The notes under the pieces were generated by a model. The model made no database searches. It was not told the DNA's origin and worked only from the letters and a program-made list of their open reading frames with translations. The translations under genes were made by a program, and so were the position numbers. DNA of 64,000 nt from SG-bin7 sp964498095 (GTDB lineage Bacteria > Bdellovibrionota > Bdellovibrionia > Bdellovibrionales > SG-bin7): positions 83,256 through 147,255 of the forward strand of contig CAZCFY010000011.1 of the NCBI GenBank assembly GCA_964498095.1. Direction: 5' to 3'. Positions 35,864 through 43,695 of the stretch are shown one piece after another. The stretch's first letter is position 1. Each line of letters begins with the position of its first letter.

Positions 35864-36187
35864 ACCTTCCTCAACACACTCCCTTAAAGACCTAAAGAAC
35901 ACAGTTTTAATTGGATTGTGATCATAACGCAGATCCGCAAATGTCACCGCAAACAATTCATAAATGTCAGGATAATTGGAAAGGTTTGAACTGGGAATCA
36001 ACCTAGAGCCAATCAAGAACTTTCCTACTTGGTAAAAGTTAGTTTTTTCAAAGGCAATAAAAACCCCAAGATCATTTACGGCTACTATAAACGTCATAAG
36101 AGAGTTTGCCAGCTTTCTTTCGTCTTTTATGTTAAGGAGTACACCAAACTGATTGAAGATATCTTGGTGGTTTAAATTATACTGCAT
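35801..36187 (-). CDS. Possible small protein of unknown function
   Basis: A 128-residue frame from the ATG at 36187 (a TTG lies 12 nt further upstream). Composition is protein-like, with alternating hydrophobic strands (LMTFIVAVNDLGVFIAF) and helices. There is no clear ribosome site and no recognised family. It overlaps the convergent gene at 35863 by 63 bp, which lowers confidence. It otherwise fills a 400-bp region with nothing else in it. Confidence 0.4.
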   Translation of the reverse strand: MQYNLNHQDIFNQFGVLLNIKDERKLANSLMTFIVAVNDLGVFIAFEKTNFYQVGKFLIGSRLIPSSNLSNYPDIYELFAVTFADLRYDHNPIKTVFFRSLRECVEEGLRSQFTTMFRLLGIFFEKPT

Positions 36188-36270
36188 GAAAGGGCGCAAT
36201 GCTAAAACCGTGTCTTATGCAGCATTAACGTAATGATTGGTGATTGGAATTTCGCTTGGCTTTCGGACTT

Positions 36271-37323
36271 TTAAAGTATTAGCCGACCGTCGATTTTTTC
36301 TTTTGCGTGGATCGTCCCCGAGACGATCACGCTATTTCTTAGCGTCACGTTATCTTCAATGACCACATGCGGACCCACCACATTAAATCCTTCAAGCTTC
36401 GCCGTCTTGGCAATTCTTGCTTCGTTGTGAATAAGTGTGTGGGGGTTGTTGAGTATAAAATCTCTTTGACTAAAGTCGCTCCAAAACCGGTGAAAGAGAC
36501 TTTCGGCATAATTGTTTCCGTTAAAATCTATTAATGTTTGCTTGGTGGCGCCGGCCAGCTCGCCGAGAATCTTCTCGGTATCTTCGAGATAACCTTTTTC
36601 GCTCCCACCCTCGTACCACAGACCGGGGACTTCGTAGCCCAAAACTTTTTCTCCAGCATCGATGGCGGGTTTTAAAACGTCGCGAAAGATATCGCAAGGT
36701 TTGTCTGGAATGTGCGCAAAAACTTCGTCGTTTAAAAGTAAAACGCCGGTGTAATGAAGGCCGCGCAAATTCTTCGCGTTGCCAGGCGCGGTCTTGGCAA
36801 AGGCACGGACTTGGTTTCTCTCGTCAAGCCAAACGCCGTTGTAAAGTGATCCCACCTTTTCATGCGGTACTAAAACGATTACCGCTAACGCATCTTTGTC
36901 GAATACCAAACGACGTATATCTTCCCAAAAGGAAAAATTGCGAATGAAGTATGCCGAATCAGCGTTAAGAGCCAGAAATGCGCCGGAGCCTTCTAGAAAC
37001 CTTTGGGCATTCTTCATGCCACCGGCACTTCCAAGAATTTGCGGCTGTTCATCTGTAAAAATTACGTCGGCGGAAAGTTTTGGACATTGATTCGCGATAG
37101 AGCGGATTTTAGGCGCAAGATGGTGAGTGTTAATTACAATTTTTTCCGTTCCCAAGTATTCCGCCAGATGAATCGAATAATATAGAAATGGGATATTTAA
37201 AAAAGGTATTGCGGGCTTTGGCAACTGGGTTGTATGCGGACGAAAGCGCTCACCTAAACCGGCGCTTAAGATAATTGTCGGAAAATTAGAACTAGTTATC
37301 AAATTTCTTTTCGAAGAGGCCAT
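36271..37323 (-). CDS. murU: MurU-like nucleotidyltransferase with left-handed beta-helix tail
   Basis: A 350-residue sugar-nucleotide pyrophosphorylase. TIILSAGLGERFRPHT is the nucleotide-binding signature and PKPAIPFLNIPF follows. ILGSAGGMKNA and LALNADSAYF match the active-site blocks. Residues 295-350 add a hexapeptide-like tail (ARIAKTAKLEGFNVVGPHVVIED) absent from MurU of about 220 residues. The gene overlaps the amgK-like gene by 32 nt, and the pairing suggests UDP-MurNAc or UDP-GlcNAc synthesis from salvaged sugar 1-phosphates. A mannose-1-phosphate guanylyltransferase is the alternative. Confidence 0.68.
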   Translation of the reverse strand: MASSKRNLITSSNFPTIILSAGLGERFRPHTTQLPKPAIPFLNIPFLYYSIHLAEYLGTEKIVINTHHLAPKIRSIANQCPKLSADVIFTDEQPQILGSAGGMKNAQRFLEGSGAFLALNADSAYFIRNFSFWEDIRRLVFDKDALAVIVLVPHEKVGSLYNGVWLDERNQVRAFAKTAPGNAKNLRGLHYTGVLLLNDEVFAHIPDKPCDIFRDVLKPAIDAGEKVLGYEVPGLWYEGGSEKGYLEDTEKILGELAGATKQTLIDFNGNNYAESLFHRFWSDFSQRDFILNNPHTLIHNEARIAKTAKLEGFNVVGPHVVIEDNVTLRNSVIVSGTIHAKEKIDGRLIL

Positions 37324-38302
37324 TTTCTGAGAGTACCTTTAGGAAAAGATTGTACTTAGGAAACAGCCCAAGACTCTGTTTTACGCGCTGGAGTGTTCCG
37401 GGCAGATACTTTAAATAGCGTTTGTCCTGCCGTAAATTATGAAAGCTTGCGAAACTTCCGCAGGCTTTAAAGCAGCGCTGAATACTTTGGATTTCATAAA
37501 TTTCTAAGAAGTTATCCCAATCGACTTTTTTGTGTCCGGCCTCTTTGCGTTTTTCTAGGTAATATTCCAAAAGTGTTTTGCCAAGGTCCTTATTTAAGTC
37601 GACGTAAGAATCTTTGACCAGACTAACTAAGTCATACTGAATCGGTCCCAGCCGCGCATCCTGAAAATCTATCACGCGGACCTTACCGAACTTAAGCATT
37701 AAATTGCGCGCATGATAATCTCGATGGCAAATATGCTTGGGCTCATTGGCTAAGGTTTCGCAAATTTCGTTAAAGAGTTCATAAACTCTGTCTTTCGTGG
37801 CTGCAGAAATTTTTAAGCCGCAGAATTTTTCTAGGAGGTGCTCCCAGCCGTAATTTAATTCCCACATGAGCTTTTTCACGTCGAAATCGACTTGAAACGC
37901 CGTGCATTTTAGATTTTTATCGTCGGTAGCTCCATAGTGAATTTTTGCAATCTCATCAATGGCCATTTTATAATACGGGAGCGCTAATTCTTGATTTTGA
38001 TTTTCCCAAAATTTTCGTTCTAAAGTTAAATCGCCCAGGTCCTCTAGTAATACGAGTCCCTCTTTGGGGGACTTAGCGATGATTTCTGGAACGGCGACTT
38101 CATGTTTGTAAAGATGACGGTGAACACTCAAAAATGGATAACTGTCGTCATCGATAAATGGCTCCCAGGCCATCAACACATAGGAGTTTTGGCCCTTGAC
38201 GACACGAAAATAACGACGGGCCGAAGCATCTCCGGCAAGTGGAATGACTTCGACGTCCTTAGACTTAAGTGCAGTTTCTAAAAAGGGCAAAAATTCTTTC
38301 AC
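37292..38302 (-). CDS. amgK: AmgK-like anomeric N-acetylmuramate/N-acetylglucosamine kinase
   Basis: A 336-residue APH-fold kinase. PLAGDASARRYFRV, ICHRDYHARNLMLK (catalytic Asp) and VIDFQDARLGPIQYDLVSLVKD (metal-binding Asp) are characteristic of AmgK. The enzyme phosphorylates the anomeric OH of MurNAc or GlcNAc released in wall turnover, bypassing MurQ. The murU-like gene overlaps its end, the order known for the Pseudomonas AmgK-MurU route. The start codon is GTG. Confidence 0.75.
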   Translation of the reverse strand: MKEFLPFLETALKSKDVEVIPLAGDASARRYFRVVKGQNSYVLMAWEPFIDDDSYPFLSVHRHLYKHEVAVPEIIAKSPKEGLVLLEDLGDLTLERKFWENQNQELALPYYKMAIDEIAKIHYGATDDKNLKCTAFQVDFDVKKLMWELNYGWEHLLEKFCGLKISAATKDRVYELFNEICETLANEPKHICHRDYHARNLMLKFGKVRVIDFQDARLGPIQYDLVSLVKDSYVDLNKDLGKTLLEYYLEKRKEAGHKKVDWDNFLEIYEIQSIQRCFKACGSFASFHNLRQDKRYLKYLPGTLQRVKQSLGLFPKYNLFLKVLSENGLFEKKFDN

Positions 38303-38320
38303 CCTTTGATTGTGACAAAA

Positions 38321-39430
38321 CTAAACTAGGTCGTCCACATTAAAGGCTGTTAAACCCATTTGGCTTAACAGCGTCAAGACATAAAGATCTTTTTGGGAGC
38401 GCAGTAATGACTGCATGTGTGTCGCCAAATGGTCCTGTGTCAGATCGTCTTCGAGGTGATTAATTCTCGCTGCAGAAATCAAACGATAGAAATTTAAGGA
38501 AATTTTCTTGGAATTAATTAGTTCTGCCGGCTGAAAAGTAGTTCCGAAAATTAAAAGTAGGTCATTTCGGCTTTCGCGCTTTTGCGCCAAAAGATATTCG
38601 GTGATTACGTCCATGGATTCTTGCGAAAGGTTTGCTATCTCGGCAACAATTAGGCAAATAGGCCCCAAGCTTTGCAGGAATTCAGGAGTTAGATCTTCTG
38701 AAGGTTTGCGCAGGTCTTCCAAACTTAAACAAGCGATCTTTTTTGTATAGGTAAAGATCTCGTGCCCAAGGCGGCGGATTTGTTCTGCTGAGCTTGCCTG
38801 AACGAAAACGGGAAGATCGCCTAGGATCGTTTCTTTAGGTTCCTCTTCAATAATAACCGGCTGATTATCTTTTCGTAAGTAGGCGAATTTTTCTATGGAG
38901 ACAACATTATCAGCAACTTCGGTATCAAGCACATCTTCGCGTAAATGCTTTTCTTTATAATAGAGGTCGTGATCTAAGGATTCAGTTCTTTGCAACATGT
39001 CAACGGATCCACCAATTAAAGCATCAACGGCTTCAGAAATTTCGCTAAGTTCCGCACCAGTTAGGTGGGTCGTATTGGATAACTTTATAGTGCAAGCCAG
39101 CTCTCCACGAATAACTATTGGTAAATATGTATCGGTATCCGCTACAACAATAGAAACCCGAATCGGCTCCGTCGAATTAGCAATAGGAATATTTTTGGAA
39201 ACCTCTAGCTCGCGCCATTGCTCGCAAGAGAAGTATTTAAATCCTACTTTATATTTAGCTTCTATTTGCCGAGAAATGCGTTCGATTACGTTCTCGACAT
39301 GATCATAGATGTTTACCCTGTTTTGCACCCAAAGTTCCTTTGTAATTACGTTCCGTCGGTTAATCTCACGGGTCCCTTCCCTCGGTACCCGTTTAACTTC
39401 CGCGAACCATAATACAAGGACTATGCCCAT
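38321..39430 (-). CDS. Protein of unknown function with degenerate sigma54-activator-like C-terminal region
   Basis: A 369-residue protein with no signal peptide. The region from residue 210 can be read against an NtrC-type AAA+ domain: GPICLIVAEIANLSQESMDV in the Walker-B/helix position and FGTTFQPAELINSKKISLNFYRL where activators have ATN..L...G.FREDLYYRL. Walker A and GAFTGA are absent, so it cannot be an active ATPase. The N-terminal half has a possible sensor-like alpha/beta fold. A RAYT element separates it from the real activator at 40280-41836. The relation is inference. Confidence 0.5.
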   Translation of the reverse strand: MGIVLVLWFAEVKRVPREGTREINRRNVITKELWVQNRVNIYDHVENVIERISRQIEAKYKVGFKYFSCEQWRELEVSKNIPIANSTEPIRVSIVVADTDTYLPIVIRGELACTIKLSNTTHLTGAELSEISEAVDALIGGSVDMLQRTESLDHDLYYKEKHLREDVLDTEVADNVVSIEKFAYLRKDNQPVIIEEEPKETILGDLPVFVQASSAEQIRRLGHEIFTYTKKIACLSLEDLRKPSEDLTPEFLQSLGPICLIVAEIANLSQESMDVITEYLLAQKRESRNDLLLIFGTTFQPAELINSKKISLNFYRLISAARINHLEDDLTQDHLATHMQSLLRSQKDLYVLTLLSQMGLTAFNVDDLV

Positions 39431-39494
39431 CCATAATCGCGTATATTCGTTTATAGGGTCATTTTGCCTGTTTATCTACTTTACAGTTTCCGCA

Positions 39495-39520
39495 AAAAGG
39501 TTCCAGGTTCTTTTTGGTAA
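39495..39520 (+). repeat. Left 26-bp terminal inverted repeat of RAYT element
   Basis: Begins AAAAGGTTCCAGG and ends TTTTTGGTAA. All 26 bases are complementary to 40256-40281. Confidence 0.85.
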
Positions 39521-39616
39521 ATATTCCGCGTCAATTCCGATAACCGGGCAATATATAGATAGGGAATTTAAAAAGCCGCAGTCGTGGCGCCACGAGAACT
39601 GCATTCATCCTAAAGC

Positions 39617-40255
39617 ATGGCCCGTGCAAAAACAAAAAATGACAGTTCTCTTCCGTATCACGTTTCCGCAAGATGTATAAATCGAGATTGGTTTGGTATG
39701 CCCTTGGAAGAGGTATGGTCAATCATGTCGGAACAGTTATTTTTTATTCATCACGTTTACGGCGTTAAGATCCATGCCTTTGTATTGATGTCGAATCACT
39801 TCCATCTATTGATATCGTGCCCAAATGGAAACTTGAGCGAGGCGATGAGTTGGTTTATGCGAGAAACGAGCCGTGCAATTACTAAGGCATCGGATCGAAT
39901 CAATCAAACGTATGGTGGTCGCTTTAGTCGAACCCTAATTGAAACGGAACATCACTTTAAAAATGTATATAAATACGTCTATCGAAACCCAGTTACGGCC
40001 GGGATATGTGACAACGTAGAAGTTTATCAATTTAGTACTTTAAGTGGCTTGCTCGGACAATCCCATATGATAATTCCATTAGAGCCTGACACTTTCTTGT
40101 TTGATAATGTCGAACGAGAAATAAGGTGGCTTAACAAGAAGCCGAAAAAAGAGCATCTACTTGATGTGAAGACAGCGCTAAAAAAAGCGGTGTTCCGACT
40201 CCCTCGAGATCGAGATTCTAGAAAGAAGAACAAACTCGAAATTGACGCGCTATAG
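39617..40255 (+). CDS. REP-associated tyrosine transposase (RAYT, Y1 HUH family)
   Basis: A 212-residue TnpA_REP protein. LPYHVSARCINRDWF opens the domain, AFVLMSNHFHLLIS carries the HxH metal-binding motif, and NVYKYVYRNPVTAG contains the catalytic Tyr. GGRFSRTLIETEHHF matches the family. It is intact and the 26-bp inverted repeats still flank it, so the element may be active or recently active. It lies opposite in strand to both neighbours. The ATG lacks a strong ribosome site. Confidence 0.88.
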   Translation: MARAKTKNDSSLPYHVSARCINRDWFGMPLEEVWSIMSEQLFFIHHVYGVKIHAFVLMSNHFHLLISCPNGNLSEAMSWFMRETSRAITKASDRINQTYGGRFSRTLIETEHHFKNVYKYVYRNPVTAGICDNVEVYQFSTLSGLLGQSHMIIPLEPDTFLFDNVEREIRWLNKKPKKEHLLDVKTALKKAVFRLPRDRDSRKKNKLEIDAL

Positions 40256-40281
40256 TTACCAAAAAGAACCTGGAACCTTTT
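40256..40281 (-). repeat. Right 26-bp terminal inverted repeat of RAYT element
   Basis: Begins TTACCAAAAAGAACC right after the transposase TAG. It is the exact reverse complement of 39495-39520. Confidence 0.85.
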
Positions 40282-41836
40282 AGCGCTTAGCCAATTTACG
40301 TTTATCGAGGCCGTATTTCTCGACTTTCATGATGAGGCCGGCGCGGCTGATTCCAAGTTCTTTTGCAAGTTTGGATTTGTTCCAGCCGGTGCGGCGCAAG
40401 CCTTCGCGAATCATGTCGATTTCCAAAGCCTCAAGAGCGTCTTTTAACTTACCAGTCACTCTTGCGCCTTGAACTTTATTCTGATCGCCGCCCTCTAAGA
40501 TTTTTGGCGAGAGCATGTCAGCGGTCAATTTTGTTTCGACACCTGAAATTACCAAAAGGCGTTCGATTTCGTTTTGCAATTCGCGCACGTTACCTGGCCA
40601 AGCATAATCATAGAGCTTTTCCAAACAACGTTTAGTCATGATTTTTTTGGCGCCATTTACAACGGGAGCGCGGCTTAAGAAATATTCCACTAATAACGGA
40701 ATATCTTCTTTGCGTTCACGTAGGCTAGGTACACGGATATTAATTACGTTTAAGCGGTAGTATAAGTCTTCGCGGAACTCACCACGCTCAACCATCTCTT
40801 TTAGGTTTTTATTGGTCGCAGCGATGATGCGTACATCGACGCGGCGGATTTCGGTTGAGCCCACGGGGATAAATGTTCCCTCTTGTAATACACGTAAAAG
40901 TTTAACTTGCATTGTAGGTGAAGTATCACCGATCTCATCCAGGAAGAAAGTTCCTTTATCAGCCATTTGGAAAAGACCTTTTTTATCTTTAATCGCGCCC
41001 GTAAAAGATCCTTTTACGTGACCGAATAACTCTGATTCCAAAAGGTTATCATTAAATGCAGAACAGTTTTGAATTACAAAGGGGCCACCAGTGCGGGCCG
41101 AGTTATAGTGAATTGACTTAGCGATCAATTCTTTACCCGTACCGTTTTCACCTTGGACTAGCACTGTTGTGTCGGCAGTTTTAATTTTATCAAGTAAAGC
41201 ATACAGACTTTGCATGGGTTTGGATTTACCAATCATGTTGTCATATTTGTAGCGGCTGCCTAATTCTTTATTTAATTCTTTAATGCGTTCTTCGCGGGAA
41301 GTGATTTCGGTGTGTAAAGTCACTACTTCTTGTGCGACGAGGTCGACAAGCTCCATGAAGTGACCTTTGTTAGCGTCGTCTAAAAACTTAATCTTTCCCA
41401 AGCCACTTTCCACAACATCACGTGGAAAGCCGAAGGATCCTAAGCGGTCGCGCACTTCATTGATGCGCGCAGTTTGCCCTGCATCCTTAAAAAATCCCGT
41501 AGCGATGACACAACCCATGAAATCGTTATCTATTATGATAGGTGCGACTGCCACATCAAAGCCGGTCATATCCCATTTTCTGATCGTGCTTTTGCTGCCA
41601 CTTTGGCGAAGTTCGTCGACGGTTTTAGAAACAAGTTCCGCTAAACTTTGACGGACATTTTCTTTCTCAATCAGTAATGATGTCAGCTGATTAGCGTAGG
41701 GTGCGGCGGCCTTTTCAAAACCGCGTAGCTGACCGCGTTCGTCGGTGAAGACGGCGTCTATATTCCACCAAGAGTTCAGGACATGTTTTAATTTGCGAAT
41801 GACATGTATATGTTCAAATTCATCCCAATTAATCAT
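40280..41836 (-). CDS. Sigma54-dependent transcription activator with PocR-like sensor
   Basis: A 518-residue bacterial enhancer-binding protein. Residues 1-180 look like a PocR-type ligand-binding domain. The AAA+ domain has Walker A (VQGENGTGKELIAKSIH), the sigma54-contact loop as GSFTGA instead of GAFTGA, Walker B (GTFFLDEIGD), sensor I (IIAATNKNL) and FREDLYYRLNV. A Fis-type HTH ends the chain (NKSKLAKELGISRAGLIMKVEKYGL). A sigma54 promoter occurs in this window at 51314-51330. The stop codon lies at the edge of the RAYT right repeat. Confidence 0.9.
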   Translation of the reverse strand: MINWDEFEHIHVIRKLKHVLNSWWNIDAVFTDERGQLRGFEKAAAPYANQLTSLLIEKENVRQSLAELVSKTVDELRQSGSKSTIRKWDMTGFDVAVAPIIIDNDFMGCVIATGFFKDAGQTARINEVRDRLGSFGFPRDVVESGLGKIKFLDDANKGHFMELVDLVAQEVVTLHTEITSREERIKELNKELGSRYKYDNMIGKSKPMQSLYALLDKIKTADTTVLVQGENGTGKELIAKSIHYNSARTGGPFVIQNCSAFNDNLLESELFGHVKGSFTGAIKDKKGLFQMADKGTFFLDEIGDTSPTMQVKLLRVLQEGTFIPVGSTEIRRVDVRIIAATNKNLKEMVERGEFREDLYYRLNVINIRVPSLRERKEDIPLLVEYFLSRAPVVNGAKKIMTKRCLEKLYDYAWPGNVRELQNEIERLLVISGVETKLTADMLSPKILEGGDQNKVQGARVTGKLKDALEALEIDMIREGLRRTGWNKSKLAKELGISRAGLIMKVEKYGLDKRKLAKR

Positions 41837-41904
41837 AGAGGTCTCCTGTCAAAAAACTTATCGTCAAAATCTTTTACAACTTTAGTGGAGAGACTAAATT
41901 TTAG

Positions 41905-43695
41905 TCAGGTTAGCTGGCCTTCGGTCTGGATTTGATAAAACCGGAAATACGCGCCGCGTTTTTCCAAGAGTTCTTCGTGGCTTCCAGCTTCGACAATTGT
42001 GCCTTTATGAAACACCAAAATACGGTGGGCGTGTCGGATTGTACTTAAGCGGTGGGCAATCACAAAGCATGTGCGCCCTTTCATGAGTTGTTCAATACCC
42101 TTTTGCACTTCAATTTCGCTGACAGAATCTAAAGCGCTGGTGGCTTCGTCGAGAATGAGAATCGGGGCATCTCGAAATAAAGCGCGCGCAATCGAAATGC
42201 GCTGCTTTTCGCCGCCAGAGAGTTTTTGGCCGCGCTCGCCCACTCTATATCTATACCCTTCGGGGAGCTTTTCTATAAAGTCATGGGCGTTAGCGAGTTT
42301 AGCGGCAGATTTAATCTCGGTGACATTCTTCTTTAAGTTCCCGGCGTGGATGTTCGCCTCGATAGTGTCGTCAAATAAAAATACATCCTGGGTGACGAGG
42401 GCGATTTGGCTGCGTAAGTCGTCGACTTTCATTTGATTGATGGGCGTATCGTCTACGAGAATGGAGCCTTTGGCGGGGTCAAAAAATCTCTCTAATAAAT
42501 TAACTAAGGTTGATTTACCGCTGCCGCTCTCTCCAACGATAGCGACTACCTCACCGCGCTTAACGACAAAATTAACGTCCTTTAATGTGCGCTCATCGCC
42601 ATAAGAGAATTCTAGATTTTTAAAGGCAATATTTTGAAAGCCTTTTGGAAATACTTTGGGATTTACAGGCTCAGTAACTTTATCGGTGGAATCAAGAACT
42701 TCAAAAATCCGCTCGGTTACCACGACAATCTGCTGAACGCGGATGATGGCTTCTTGCAGTTTTTTAATTGGCTTTTGCATAAGGCCAAGTGCCACGATAA
42801 AGCCGACAAATACTCCCGGCGAAGAAGTACCGTTTAATATGCCTTTACCCACATAAAAGCAAAGCGCAGAAAAAAGCACGGTGCCAAGGAATTCTGTTAG
42901 CGGTCCAGCAAGCTCCTCGTGACTTACAATCTTTTTGCGTGATCGCAAGAACTCTTCGGACTCCTGAGCGAACTTATCTTTTACCTTTTGCTCCAGTCCA
43001 AAAGATTGAATGATCTTAACGCCGTCAAAACTTTCCTTTAACGTGGACGTAAGGGTATCCAAAGAAACTTGACTCATAAGACCATATTTTCTTAAGCCCC
43101 GAGTGGTTTGCTTAATTACGATAAAAAATATTGGCGCAGATATGATCGTAAAGAGGGTGAGTTTTGCATCCAATAAAAACAAATTAACAAACAATAATAT
43201 GGTTAGGATTGGCTCCCGCAAAAAATCGGCGTAAAGATATATTCCCTGCTGAATGTACTGCACGTCGTTTAAAATCTTGTTCATCATGCCGCCAGAGGCA
43301 AAATTCTGATGGTAAGAAATATTTAAATCCAAATACTTGGCTTGTAGGTCTTTACGTAAATCGATAGAAAGTTTTTCACCAATCACCCGTACGATATAAA
43401 AATGGTAGTAACGAAATATGCCGCTAATGAAATATAAAAGCACAAACGCCAACGGAATCGCGGTTACGAGTGAGCGTTTGTCGTTACCAAATAGCCCTAA
43501 GAGCCATTCATTGACGGCCTTCATCTGTCCGGCTTCGCCGGGAGGCTGAGCCGAAAATACATTATCAAAAAGAATAGCCCCGAGAGGTGCGACCAAGCCC
43601 TGGCAGAGGCTCATAAAGGCGCCTAAAATCACGACCACGAATATTTTACTACGATAGGGCTTTAAGTAAGGATAAAGTTTTACTAGCGCCTTCAT
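41905..43695 (-). CDS. MsbA-like ABC exporter (fused TMD-NBD)
   Basis: A 596-residue half-transporter. Six membrane helices lie in residues 15-310. The nucleotide-binding domain has Walker A (VGESGSGKSTLVNLL), signature (LSGGEKQRISIARAL), Walker B (ILILDEATSALD) and the H-loop (FVIAHRLST). Similarity to MsbA suggests export of lipid A-core or another lipid, but drug exporters share the layout. The ATG overlaps the uvrA stop by 4 nt, so it is co-translated with uvrA and PBP1A. Confidence 0.85.
   Translation of the reverse strand: MKALVKLYPYLKPYRSKIFVVVILGAFMSLCQGLVAPLGAILFDNVFSAQPPGEAGQMKAVNEWLLGLFGNDKRSLVTAIPLAFVLLYFISGIFRYYHFYIVRVIGEKLSIDLRKDLQAKYLDLNISYHQNFASGGMMNKILNDVQYIQQGIYLYADFLREPILTILLFVNLFLLDAKLTLFTIISAPIFFIVIKQTTRGLRKYGLMSQVSLDTLTSTLKESFDGVKIIQSFGLEQKVKDKFAQESEEFLRSRKKIVSHEELAGPLTEFLGTVLFSALCFYVGKGILNGTSSPGVFVGFIVALGLMQKPIKKLQEAIIRVQQIVVVTERIFEVLDSTDKVTEPVNPKVFPKGFQNIAFKNLEFSYGDERTLKDVNFVVKRGEVVAIVGESGSGKSTLVNLLERFFDPAKGSILVDDTPINQMKVDDLRSQIALVTQDVFLFDDTIEANIHAGNLKKNVTEIKSAAKLANAHDFIEKLPEGYRYRVGERGQKLSGGEKQRISIARALFRDAPILILDEATSALDSVSEIEVQKGIEQLMKGRTCFVIAHRLSTIRHAHRILVFHKGTIVEAGSHEELLEKRGAYFRFYQIQTEGQLT

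Larger units (their letters stand above)
39495..40281 (+). mobile_element. Complete RAYT/REP element with perfect terminal inverted repeats
   Basis: A 787-bp unit consisting of one HUH transposase gene (39617-40255) flanked by perfect 26-bp inverted repeats at 39495-39520 and 40256-40281. The similarity continues imperfectly inward to 39532 and 40244 (GTC/GAC-containing CGCG motifs). The right repeat starts immediately after the transposase stop codon and overlaps the last bases of the stop codon of the sigma54 activator gene. I see no clear target duplication, as expected for single-strand HUH transposition. Confidence 0.8.

Noticed and set aside
36534..36947. Plus-strand frame of 137 residues rich in Arg
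   Set aside because: It lies wholly within the murU-like gene on the other strand and has no domain-like pattern.
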